Shown in pieces: positions 23,928 to 31,601 of a stretch of 36,149 bases of DNA (within the stretch, counting starts at the first letter, position 1; every line of letters starts with the position of its first letter). Where the stretch lies: the NCBI GenBank assembly GCA_958402445.1, contig CATXTO010000019.1, positions 1 through 36,149 of the forward strand, read 5' to 3'. Both the position numbers and the translations under genes were made by a program. The stretch comes from an uncultured Eubacteriales bacterium (GTDB lineage: Bacteria > Bacillota > Clostridia > Oscillospirales > Oscillospiraceae). Under the pieces are notes generated by a model. The model did not search any database. It was not told the origin of the DNA and saw only the letters and a program-made list of their open reading frames with translations.

Positions 23928-24608
23928 TCACCGCTTGGTAGGGTCGTAGTTCTTTCCGAATTGCAGGTTGGCAAAGCGGCTGGTGGTACTGCTCTCCGTG
24001 CGCAGGGGCCGGATAGCCGGCACAGGCTCGGCGTCCTCCGAGGGACCTACCAGCTTCTCCAGATTCTGCGCGATTTCCTTAGCCACCTCGTCGTCCGGCG
24101 CATCCGCCTGGGGAGAAGACGGGGCGGACTCCGCCTTCGTCTGGGGGGGCTGCTGGGTCCGCAGGGCCTCCAGCTTCTGCAAAATTTCCCGCAGCTGGCT
24201 TTCCAGGGCGGCGATGCCTGCCCCAGCCTCCGCCCGGGCCTGCTCCAGGCGCTGCCGCTCCGCGGCCATCTGCGCCTCCACCCGGCTGCTTTCCGCCGGG
24301 CGGCTTTCCTTTTGAGATTGGGCCTCGTGGAGCATCTGCACGCACTTGGCCTCCGCCTCCCGCACCATGCTGTCGCAGGTGCGCTGAGCGGCCACCAGAG
24401 CCTCCCGCACACTGCTCTCGTTCTTGCGGTACTCCTCCAGCTTCTCCACCAGCACCCGCATTTTGCTCTTCAGGGTGGCGTTTTCCTTATATAGGGTCTC
24501 GTAATCCTGCAGCAGCGGCTCCAGGAAATCATCCACCGACTGCATATCGTAGCCGCCAAATACCGCCCGGTCAAAGGAGATCTGATCAATTTGCTGTGGT
24601 GTAAACAT
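23928..24608 (-). CDS. divIVA: DivIVA-domain cell division/polarity protein
   Basis: A 226-residue coiled-coil protein that binds curved membrane at poles and septa. The N-terminal lipid-binding region reads IDQISFDRAVFGGYDMQSVDDFLEPL (7-32), followed by long heptad-rich coils (about 33-165) rich in Glu, Gln, Ala and Arg, then a Pro/Ser/Asp-rich linker and a basic end (TSRFANLQFGKNYDPTKR). It follows sepF by 24 bp, as in the Gram-positive division clusters where sepF, ylmG, ylmH and divIVA are found together; ylmG and ylmH are absent here. GpsB is the other DivIVA-domain family, but is much shorter. Confidence 0.9.
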   Translation of the reverse strand: MFTPQQIDQISFDRAVFGGYDMQSVDDFLEPLLQDYETLYKENATLKSKMRVLVEKLEEYRKNESSVREALVAAQRTCDSMVREAEAKCVQMLHEAQSQKESRPAESSRVEAQMAAERQRLEQARAEAGAGIAALESQLREILQKLEALRTQQPPQTKAESAPSSPQADAPDDEVAKEIAQNLEKLVGPSEDAEPVPAIRPLRTESSTTSRFANLQFGKNYDPTKR

Positions 24609-24632
24609 AAGTCTATCCCTCTTTATCGGCGT

Positions 24633-25136
24633 TTAGAAGTACATGCCGTTATTTTCCAGTTCCTCTACCAAATCCCCCACGATCTCCACGTTGAAGGGGG
24701 TGATCAGGTAAGCGGAAGCAGCCACCTTTTTGATCTTGCCGTCCAGGGCGTACGCGCAGCCTGACAAAAAGTCCACCAGGCGGCGGGCGATGTTGCGGTC
24801 CGTGTTCTCCAGGTTCAGCAGCACCGCGTGCTTGTCCCGCAGATGATCGGCAATCTCCGACACATTGTCGAACCGCTCGGGCTTCACCAGCACCACCTGC
24901 AGCTGGGCCGTGGTATGGATGTTTACAATTCGGCTGCCGTCTCTGCGGGTCTCCAGGCTGGAGGGGCTATAGCTATAGCCGGAGGATTCTGAGGACGACG
25001 AGGACCGGCGGGACGAGCGGGGCGCCGGCGCAGGCTCCTCCGCCTCTTCCATCTCGTCGTCGTAATCGTCAAATTCGTCCTCATCGTCGTCGGCATAAGG
25101 TTTTGTCAGTTTCTTCAGTTCATCCAGAAATCCCAT
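24633..25136 (-). CDS. sepF: Cell division protein SepF
   Basis: SepF bundles FtsZ filaments and tethers the Z ring to the membrane. The 167-residue protein has the short N-terminal amphipathic helix (GFLDELKKLTKPY, 2-14), an acidic and then Ser-rich linker (16-60), and the SepF core (about 66-165) with IVNIHTTAQLQVVLVKPERFD, LLNLENTDRNIARRLVDFLSGCAYALDG and a final TPFNVEI. GGAGG precedes the ATG. It lies 31 bp after yggS and 24 bp before divIVA. Confidence 0.95.
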   Translation of the reverse strand: MGFLDELKKLTKPYADDDEDEFDDYDDEMEEAEEPAPAPRSSRRSSSSSESSGYSYSPSSLETRRDGSRIVNIHTTAQLQVVLVKPERFDNVSEIADHLRDKHAVLLNLENTDRNIARRLVDFLSGCAYALDGKIKKVAASAYLITPFNVEIVGDLVEELENNGMYF

Positions 25137-25167
25137 TTTGGTCTTTTCCTCCTAGTATCTATTACAA

Positions 25168-25872
25168 TCATACGGGATGATAATTGCGCGGGCCAAAGAT
25201 CGCGGTGCCAACCCGGATCATGGTACTGCCGCAGGCAATGGCGTCGCGGAAATCGTCGGACATTCCCATCGACAAATGCACCATATTGACATTATCGTAT
25301 TTTTCTCTACTTATGTCAACAAAAAGCTTTCGCATTTTTTGAAAAAATCTGCAATTATCTCCCGGATGCTGACTCACAGGGGGAATCGACATGAGTCCCA
25401 GGGCCCGCAGGTGGGGATAGGCCCCAAAACAGGCGATTTCTTCCAGCAGCGCCTCCGGAGAAAAGCCGGATTTGCTCTCCTCCATTCCAATGTTAACCTC
25501 CAGCAGTAGATCCTGCCGAACCCCCTGCCGGGCTGCTTCCTTTTCCAGGGCCTCCAGTAGAACTCTGCGGTCCGCGCTTTGAATCAGGTCCACCCGGCCC
25601 ACCACCTGCCGGACCTTGTTGGTTTGCAGGTGGCCGATGAAGTGCACCGGACGGCCTTCGTAGGCGTTCTCCCCGGCCTTGGCGGTCAGCTCCTGCACCC
25701 GGTTCTCTCCGCAGCAGTCCACGCCGGCTGCTATGGCCTGGCGCACAGCCTGGGCGTCGTTCATTTTTGTGGCGGCGCACAGCAAAATCTCTCGGGGGTC
25801 CCGCCCCGCCTGCCGGGCCGCCTCCTCCATATTACGCCGCACCGCGGCCACCCGTTCCGCTATGGATGCCAT
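25168..25872 (-). CDS. PLP homeostasis protein (YggS/YlmE/PROSC family)
   Basis: A 234-residue pyridoxal-phosphate-binding protein of the COG0325 family, which buffers PLP and affects amino acid pools; it has no known catalytic activity. The PLP lysine is K36 in CAATKMND. HFIGHLQTNKV and the C-terminal LSMGMSDDFRDAI...GSTMIRVGTAIFG phosphate-binding stretch are diagnostic. The ATG lies one base after the hlyD-like stop, so the two are tightly coupled. It sits just before sepF, as ylmE does in Bacillus. Confidence 0.93.
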   Translation of the reverse strand: MASIAERVAAVRRNMEEAARQAGRDPREILLCAATKMNDAQAVRQAIAAGVDCCGENRVQELTAKAGENAYEGRPVHFIGHLQTNKVRQVVGRVDLIQSADRRVLLEALEKEAARQGVRQDLLLEVNIGMEESKSGFSPEALLEEIACFGAYPHLRALGLMSIPPVSQHPGDNCRFFQKMRKLFVDISREKYDNVNMVHLSMGMSDDFRDAIACGSTMIRVGTAIFGPRNYHPV

Positions 25873-25873
25873 G

Positions 25874-27094
25874 TCAATTCACAACCTTTCCGTCGGACAG
25901 GCCGTTGGTGTCCAGAATAATGAGATCGCCCGGCCAAAGATTGCTGGTGGTGCTCTGGTCCAGCTTCGCCAGGTAATATGACCCGCCGTCGTACAAAAGC
26001 TCTACGTCCTTCCATACGGACTTGGCGCCGCTCAGGATATAGACGCCGGCGGACCCGGTTTCCTCGCTGTAGCAGACCGCCTCCTTGGGAACCCGCAGGC
26101 CGGAATAGGCCCGGAACACGATGTCCGCCCGAAGCCGCCGCAGGGCGGAAACGCAGTCCAGCCTGCGATCCGTGGTTAAAACCAGCAGGCCCGATGCTCC
26201 ATCGCCGGGGTCGACCCGGGCCACGGACATCTCCAGCTCCTGCGGCTGCTCCCCCTGCAGGGACACCGTCAGCAGGTCCCCTTTGGATATCCCCTCCAGA
26301 TTCGCGCTGTCCACCAACGCCGCATAATACCATTGGGGCGAGGTGATGAGCCGGCCCGCCGTCTGCTTGGGGGCCTGTATGGACCCGTCCCAAAGTGCCT
26401 GGACCTGCTCCACTGACAAGGACTCCAGGGCCTCGGGCGTTAAAATCTCCTCATACCCGTCGGTGCCGGTGGAGTAGTACCCGGCCTGCTGGGCCAGGAT
26501 CGGCTCCGTATCCGCGGAAGCCTCCCGCCGCAGGGCCTCCAGGGCCTGCCGAGTCCCGTCAATCTGCTTTTGCAAGCTGGCAGTGCTCTCTCCGCCCACC
26601 GTCTGCCGCAGCACCAGGGATTTTAGAGACTGCCCGGCGCTCTGAGCGGCAGACAGATTCCCCTGGCTCACCTGGGCGGAGAACGCCCCGGCGGTCTGGC
26701 AAATCCGGTCGGCCAGGGCGGCGCCGTCGGGGAGCTGGCTTTGATAGGACAGGGCCAGCTCCAGCTGCGCCAGCTCTCGCTCCTTTTCCTGGATCTGAGC
26801 CTGGCGGGACTCCGCGTCTTTGCTGCGCAGACTCAGCGCCACCTCCGTGCCTGCGGACACCTTGGCCCCCTCCGCTTTGGTGGGGAGCACCCGGTCATAG
26901 GTCGCGGGGATGGGCGACTCGGCCCGGACCACGAAGCCCTCGGTGGCCACGCCCTCGGCTGAGGTGTACAGCACCGCCTGGGCCGTGGCCAGGCCGGAGC
27001 TGGCCGATTGCACAACATTATATAAAATATAGCTGGCGATGACAAGTGCCAGTACCAGCATAATCAGCTTGACATAGCTTTTGCCCTGCTTCAT
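25874..27094 (-). CDS. HlyD-like membrane-fusion/adaptor protein
   Basis: A 406-residue protein with one N-terminal transmembrane helix (about 9-29), then an extracytoplasmic part. A biotinyl/lipoyl-like half (GFVVRAESPIPA...GAKVSAGTEVALSL, about 53-90) leads into a helical stretch (about 95-220) and a beta-rich end with GLRVPKEAVCYSEETGSAGVYIL (about 335-360), the usual layout of HlyD family adaptors. No ABC transporter or outer-membrane partner is encoded nearby; it precedes yggS-sepF-divIVA, so a cell-envelope or division-linked role is more likely than toxin export. Function is inferred only from fold and place. Confidence 0.75.
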   Translation of the reverse strand: MKQGKSYVKLIMLVLALVIASYILYNVVQSASSGLATAQAVLYTSAEGVATEGFVVRAESPIPATYDRVLPTKAEGAKVSAGTEVALSLRSKDAESRQAQIQEKERELAQLELALSYQSQLPDGAALADRICQTAGAFSAQVSQGNLSAAQSAGQSLKSLVLRQTVGGESTASLQKQIDGTRQALEALRREASADTEPILAQQAGYYSTGTDGYEEILTPEALESLSVEQVQALWDGSIQAPKQTAGRLITSPQWYYAALVDSANLEGISKGDLLTVSLQGEQPQELEMSVARVDPGDGASGLLVLTTDRRLDCVSALRRLRADIVFRAYSGLRVPKEAVCYSEETGSAGVYILSGAKSVWKDVELLYDGGSYYLAKLDQSTTSNLWPGDLIILDTNGLSDGKVVN

Positions 27095-27424
27095 GGGGAA
27101 ACAATCCTTTCCATGGGTATTACGGCGTATCCGACAGCGGTTTCACGCGGCACGGTCTCCGGCGGCGCGGGAGCGCCGCCGGAGACTGTCAAGAATCCCC
27201 AGTGGGGCTTTTGACAAAAGGCTTGCAGTCTACTGCGCGCTCGCTTGTAGCCTGAGCGGTAGTTCCTGCCACGCACACGTTGGGGCAGGAAATGATGAAA
27301 GCCTCCTTTACATCTGCGGGCGCGAACTCTACGAGGCTTTTACGACAGGCTGCACCGGCGCCAGGCGATCCCCGCAGCCGCCGCTGAGACGCCGATGTCC
27401 CAATCCCGGCGGGCAGGTGGCGCG
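27095..27424. other. 330-bp structured spacer between hfq and the hlyD-like gene
   Basis: No gene is supported. The segment holds a run of hairpins: TTCCTGCC/GGCAGGAA near 27263-27291, a GTCAA...TTGAC stem around AATCCCCAGTGGGGCT (27187-27215), and a perfect 14-bp stem (27155-27168 with 27173-27186). Both minus-strand frames stay open over part of it and give peptide strings such as RLQAFCQKPHWG and CKPFVKSPTGDS. I recall such strings from many short hypothetical proteins of gut Clostridia, which suggests a dispersed repeat or structured RNA that is often mis-annotated as protein. Confidence 0.5.
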
Positions 27425-27652
27425 TTAACCCGGATTGCCGGCCTTCACCGGCCGGGCGGGAACCAGCGTGGAGATGGCGTGCTTATAAATCATCTGCTGC
27501 TTTCCATCGGTAAGCAGCACCACCACGAAGCTGTCATACCCCGTGATGACGCCTCGGAGCTGAAACCCGTTCATCAAAAAAAGCGTGACGGGCAGGCGCT
27601 CCTGCCGGACCTCCTTCAAAAAGGCCTCCTGTAGGTTCATGGACTCGGACAT
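27425..27652 (-). CDS. hfq: RNA chaperone Hfq
   Basis: A 75-residue Sm-like hexameric RNA chaperone that helps small RNAs pair with mRNAs. Sm1 is visible as VTLFLMNGFQLRGVITGYDSFVVVL (22-46) and Sm2 as QMIYKHAISTLVP (53-65), including the YKHA motif that forms the RNA-binding pore. A short C-terminal tail is usual for Firmicutes. It follows miaA by 37 bp, the classic miaA-hfq order. Confidence 0.96.
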   Translation of the reverse strand: MSESMNLQEAFLKEVRQERLPVTLFLMNGFQLRGVITGYDSFVVVLLTDGKQQMIYKHAISTLVPARPVKAGNPG

Positions 27653-27689
27653 AAGTACTCCTTCTTTCTTTTAGGATACTTATATCTTA

Positions 27690-28637
27690 TCACCAACCCG
27701 TGTCGAAAAATGGGATATGCGCCGCCGCCTGGGCGAAGACGCTGGAAAAATCCTCTTCTTCCCCGCGCACAATCCATTGAATTTTCGGATTTCGCCGGAA
27801 CCAGGTGCGCTGCCGCTTGGCGTAGCGCCGGGAGGCCTGCTGAATCCGGGCGGCAGCCTCCGCCAGATCCGCCCCCTCGGTCAAAACCGCCAACAGCTCC
27901 TTGTAGCCGATTGCTTGCAGCGCCGTGGCGTCGGGGGGCACCCCGGCTTCCAGCAGGGCCTCCAGCTCCCGCAGCAGGCCCCGCTCCAGCATTTGCTCCA
28001 CCCGCAGGTCGATGCGCCGGTATAGGGCCGCCCGATCCTGAAAATCCAGCCCCAGCCAGACGGGATGATACCGGGGCGGCGCGGCCTGGGTGGCTAAGTT
28101 ATGGGCCGTAATGGTCCGCCCGGTCTCCAGATAGACCTCCAGCGCCCGGATGATCCGCTTGGCGTCGCCGGGTGGAATCCGCGCCGCAGCCGCCGGGTCT
28201 ATTCTCTGCAGCTCCTGGTACAGAGGCTGCACGCCCTCCGCCTGGGCCCGGGCCTGGAGCTCCTGGCGCCGGCCCGTAGCCGGGACGGGTGGAAAGGCGT
28301 TGCCCCGGACCAAGGCGTCCAGGTAAAGGCCCGTGCCTCCGGCCAGGATAGCGGCCTTGCCCCGGGCCAGGATATCCTCCACCACGGGTCCCGCCAGAGC
28401 CGTAAATTTACCCACGGACATGGGCTCGTCCGGCTCCGCCACGTCCAGCATGTGATGGGGAACGCCCCGGCGCTCGGCGGCCGTAGGCTTGGCGGTGCCG
28501 ATGTCCATGCGGCGATAGACCTGCATGGAGTCGCAGGACACCACCTCTCCGCCCAAAGCCAGGGCCAGAGCCACCGCCAACTCCGTCTTGCCGGTGGCCG
28601 TGGGGCCGGCGATGCAGATCATCTTGTCCAAGGACAT
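27690..28637 (-). CDS. miaA: tRNA dimethylallyltransferase
   Basis: Transfers the dimethylallyl group to A37 of tRNAs that read U-starting codons; MiaB, encoded upstream in this same run of genes, then methylthiolates that base. The 315-residue protein has the P-loop GPTATGKT (11-18), SCDSMQVYRRMDIGTAKP, the GGTGLYLDAL stretch and the C-terminal YAKRQRTWFRR. The start is uncertain. The ATG at 28637 directly abuts AAGGAGG; a TTG two codons later (28631) has ideal 6-nt spacing; an ATG at 28622 is also possible. Longer starts would run towards the mutL stop region. Confidence 0.93.
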   Translation of the reverse strand: MSLDKMICIAGPTATGKTELAVALALALGGEVVSCDSMQVYRRMDIGTAKPTAAERRGVPHHMLDVAEPDEPMSVGKFTALAGPVVEDILARGKAAILAGGTGLYLDALVRGNAFPPVPATGRRQELQARAQAEGVQPLYQELQRIDPAAAARIPPGDAKRIIRALEVYLETGRTITAHNLATQAAPPRYHPVWLGLDFQDRAALYRRIDLRVEQMLERGLLRELEALLEAGVPPDATALQAIGYKELLAVLTEGADLAEAAARIQQASRRYAKRQRTWFRRNPKIQWIVRGEEEDFSSVFAQAAAHIPFFDTGW

Positions 28638-28686
28638 CCTCCTTTCCAAGAGCGGAAACGCCGGGATTGGGGTCGCGTACACCCCG

Positions 28687-30573
28687 TTATGTTCTGCCGA
28701 ACTGCCGCTCCAGCTGCTTTTTAGTCAGCCGGATACAGACAGGTCTTCCGTGGGGGCAGTATTTCAGGTCCTCCCGGCTGAGCACCTGCCGCACCAGGGC
28801 CTCCCGCTCCTTGGGGTCCGTGTGCCAGCCGGCCTTGATGGCCGCCTTACAGGCCATGGTGTGCAGCAGGCGGTCCCGCTGCTCGTCCCGGTCCTCCCGG
28901 CGGCCCTCCTGCAAATCCGAGGCCAGCTGGGTCAGGCACTGCTCCGCCTGCTCCGGATCTAAGTCCATGGGGGCCCGCCGCAGGAGCACCGTTCCCTCTC
29001 CGAACTCCTCCACGCCGTAGCCCAGCTCGTCCAGCATTGCCTGCCGGGCCAGCACCAGGGCCGCGCCCTCCGGACCCAAGCGGCATGCCCGGGGTTCCAA
29101 TAGACTCTGGGAGGCGATTTCCCGGGGTTGCCCGCGAAACCTCTCAAACAGCACCCGCTCATGGGCCGCATGCTTGTCAATGAGAAAGGCCTCCTCCCCC
29201 TGCTGGACCAGAATAAAGGCGTTGAAGAGCTCTCCCAGCACGGTGAAAGACGGGAGCTCCGGCAGCGGCACGCTCTGCTGCTCCGCAGGCGCCGGAACGA
29301 TGTCCGATGGCTGCGGCGGCGCCTCTGGAACCGCCGCGTCCGCCGCTTGCCCGGGCTGCGGCGTGACCCGATTCTGCGCCAGGCGGGGATGGCTGCGTTC
29401 CACCAGGGAGTCCAGGGTGCGGCGGGCCTGCTCCGGGCCGGGCCGGGGCCCCTGTGCCAGCGCCGCGGCAAAGGTCTTGTACTCCTCCGGGGACATGGTC
29501 CGGTAAAAGTCCTGCTTGGGCGCAGCCTGGGCCCGTTGTTCCGCAGGGGCCTTCGCCTCATCCGGCAGCCGGACCTGGGGCCGGTCTTGGGTCTTGTTCA
29601 GCGCCGCCAGCACCCCGTAATGCACGCAGTCGAACACCTGGCGTTCCTGGAGAAATTTTACCTCCGTTTTCGCCGGATGCACGTTTACGTCCACGGCGTT
29701 TGCGGGCACTTGCAGGTGCAGCACGCAGGCCGGAAACCGGCCCGTCATCAGCTGGTTGCGGTAGGCCTCCTCCAGGGCCGACTGCAAAAGCTTGGATTTC
29801 ACCGGCCGGCCGTTGACAAAAAAGAGCTGAAAGGTTCGGCTGGCCCGGGCCTCTGTGGGCTTGGAGATGTAGCCGGCCAGGGAAAACCGCTCCCACCGGC
29901 TGTCCACGGGCACCAGCTTGGCCGCCTCCCGGCCGTAAATTCCATAGACAGCGGACAGAAGCTTCCCGTCTCCCGGGGTGTTCAGCACCTCCTTGCCGTC
30001 CCGCAGCAGGCGGAAAGCCACCTCCGGATGGGCCAGGGCCTGCCGCTGCACCGCAGCCGTGGCGGCGGCGCCCTCCACGGTGTCCGATTTCATAAACTTC
30101 ATCCGGGCGGGAGTATTGAAAAACAGGTCCCGCACCACCAGGGTGGTGCCCACGGGGCAGCCGGCCTCCGTGGCTTCCACCACCCGGCCCCCCTCCAGAC
30201 GAAGGCTGGCGCCCGCCACGGCTCCCGCAGTTTTGGTCAAAAGGTCCACGCGGGACACCGCCGCGATGGCCGCCAGAGCCTCTCCCCGGAAGCCCATGGT
30301 GGCAATGGCCGCCAGGTCCTCCGCGCAATGGAGCTTGGAGGTGGCGTGCCGCAGAAACGCGGTCTTCGCGTCCTCCGGCTCCATACCGCTGCCATCGTCC
30401 GTGACCCGCAGGAAGGTCATGCCTCCGTCCCGGAGCTCCGCCACCACCTTCCCCGCGCCGGCGTCCACAGCGTTTTCCAAAAGCTCCTTCATCACAGAGG
30501 CGGGTCGCTCCACTACCTCCCCTGCGGCAATCAGATTCGCCACATGGGTGGAAAGCTGGGCAATTTTCGGCAT
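28687..30573 (-). CDS. mutL: DNA mismatch repair protein MutL
   Basis: Couples mismatch recognition by MutS to strand incision. The 628-residue protein has the GHKL ATPase motifs ENAVDAG (33-39), DDGSGM (59-64) and GFRGEAL (94-100), a transducer domain to about 330, a Pro/Ala-rich linker, and a C-terminal domain with endonuclease motifs: DKHAAHERVLFE (466-477, the DQHAxxExxxxE site with Gln replaced by Lys), ACKAAIKAG, CPHGRP (606-611) and FGR (625-627). It is therefore probably a nicking MutL, as expected where MutH is absent. The start at 30573 has GGAGG 6 nt before it; the frame is open 26 codons further upstream without a ribosome site. Confidence 0.96.
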   Translation of the reverse strand: MPKIAQLSTHVANLIAAGEVVERPASVMKELLENAVDAGAGKVVAELRDGGMTFLRVTDDGSGMEPEDAKTAFLRHATSKLHCAEDLAAIATMGFRGEALAAIAAVSRVDLLTKTAGAVAGASLRLEGGRVVEATEAGCPVGTTLVVRDLFFNTPARMKFMKSDTVEGAAATAAVQRQALAHPEVAFRLLRDGKEVLNTPGDGKLLSAVYGIYGREAAKLVPVDSRWERFSLAGYISKPTEARASRTFQLFFVNGRPVKSKLLQSALEEAYRNQLMTGRFPACVLHLQVPANAVDVNVHPAKTEVKFLQERQVFDCVHYGVLAALNKTQDRPQVRLPDEAKAPAEQRAQAAPKQDFYRTMSPEEYKTFAAALAQGPRPGPEQARRTLDSLVERSHPRLAQNRVTPQPGQAADAAVPEAPPQPSDIVPAPAEQQSVPLPELPSFTVLGELFNAFILVQQGEEAFLIDKHAAHERVLFERFRGQPREIASQSLLEPRACRLGPEGAALVLARQAMLDELGYGVEEFGEGTVLLRRAPMDLDPEQAEQCLTQLASDLQEGRREDRDEQRDRLLHTMACKAAIKAGWHTDPKEREALVRQVLSREDLKYCPHGRPVCIRLTKKQLERQFGRT

Positions 30574-30669
30574 ACAACCCCTCCTTTTAAATAAAAGCAA
30601 ATTACGCAATCTGAATGGCCCCAGGGCGCTTCCCCAAGTGGCCGCTCCCACGGGATACCGTGTCTGCCG

Positions 30670-31392
30670 CTAAAATAGGCCGGCGGACAGACTGTACACG
30701 GAGATGAGGTTGACCAGGCTGTGGATGAGAATAGGGGCGAGGATCGTATCGCTTTTCTCATAGGACCAGGCCAGCGCCACCCCGGCCGGGATATACTCCA
30801 GGGCGCATAGCAAAAGCGTCAGCGCATCATAGTGGCCCACATAGTTCATCACATGAACCAGACAGAAGGCCAGCGTGGACAGCAGGTAGGCCCCTGCCCG
30901 GCTGCGGGCGAACAGGCCCTGGAACAGAAGGCCCCGAAAGATGCATTCCTCCGCCACAGGAACCAGCAGCACCGTGCCCACAATCATAATCTGCCGGCTA
31001 GCCTGGGTCATGGCGGCGATGGTGCCGTCGTTCACGTTCTGCAGCCAGGGGAAACAATACCCCAGGACAAACAGCAGCGCCCAGGTCATGATTTGATACA
31101 TGGCCAGCCCCAGAATCACCGCCTGCACAAAGCCCCAGAAGCGCCGGCCCACCTGGACCAGGGAGCGCAGCAGGAACCGGTGATAAATCAGCAGTGTGGC
31201 CAAAAAATTTACCAGAAAGAAAATACCGTTGAGCCTGGCGGCCACGACGGGATTCTTCACATCCTGGCCCAGGAAAAGAAAAATAGCATTGAGGACCAGG
31301 GCCAGCGCCACGAAATAGACCGGCGTGTACAGCCAGCCCCAAACACGCTCCCTTTGGGTCATAGAGATCGATAGCCGCTTGGAATGGTTCAT
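30670..31392 (-). CDS. CPBP-family intramembrane metalloprotease
   Basis: A 240-residue membrane protein with six to eight hydrophobic segments. The CPBP (Rce1/Abi) motifs are all present: EECIFRG (E148, E149, R153), FCLVH (H180) and HSLVN (H224, N228). These residues form the metal site of Rce1-type prenyl-protein proteases; bacterial members act in bacteriocin immunity, membrane protein processing or unknown roles. It lies between mutS and mutL, which are usually adjacent, and is separated from mutS by a hairpin repeat. GGAGG lies about 4 nt before the ATG. Substrate unknown. Confidence 0.88.
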   Translation of the reverse strand: MNHSKRLSISMTQRERVWGWLYTPVYFVALALVLNAIFLFLGQDVKNPVVAARLNGIFFLVNFLATLLIYHRFLLRSLVQVGRRFWGFVQAVILGLAMYQIMTWALLFVLGYCFPWLQNVNDGTIAAMTQASRQIMIVGTVLLVPVAEECIFRGLLFQGLFARSRAGAYLLSTLAFCLVHVMNYVGHYDALTLLLCALEYIPAGVALAWSYEKSDTILAPILIHSLVNLISVYSLSAGLF

Positions 31393-31468
31393 GGGGCCTC
31401 CTTACCGCCCGGCGCCCGGGCTTTGGTTTGGGTTTTGTTTTCTGCAGGGATTCTCCGGTAACCGAATG

Positions 31469-31582
31469 TAGGGGCGACCTTTGGTCGCCCGCCGAAAAAT
31501 ACGGAGGCCTTGTGGGGTTTGGCGGGCGAGCACAGCTCGCCCCTACAGGGCGCCTCTGGCACACAGCATGCCCCTACATAGC
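31469..31582. repeat. Hairpin repeat block between mutS and the CPBP gene
   Basis: A TAGGGGCGACC-TTT-GGTCGCCC module (31469-31490) and a GGGCGAGC-ACA-GCTCGCCCCTACA module (31524-31547), plus a half unit GCATGCCCCTACATAG (31567-31582). Same family as the other blocks. It sits within the minus-strand gene run and could weaken read-through from mutS. Confidence 0.8.
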
Positions 31583-31601
31583 CGGAACAGGACAGCCACC
31601 C

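Noticed and set aside
27091..27276. 61-codon frame before the hlyD-like gene
   Set aside because: It is encoded by strong hairpins, a second frame is equally open, and no ribosome site is evident; more likely a structured element.
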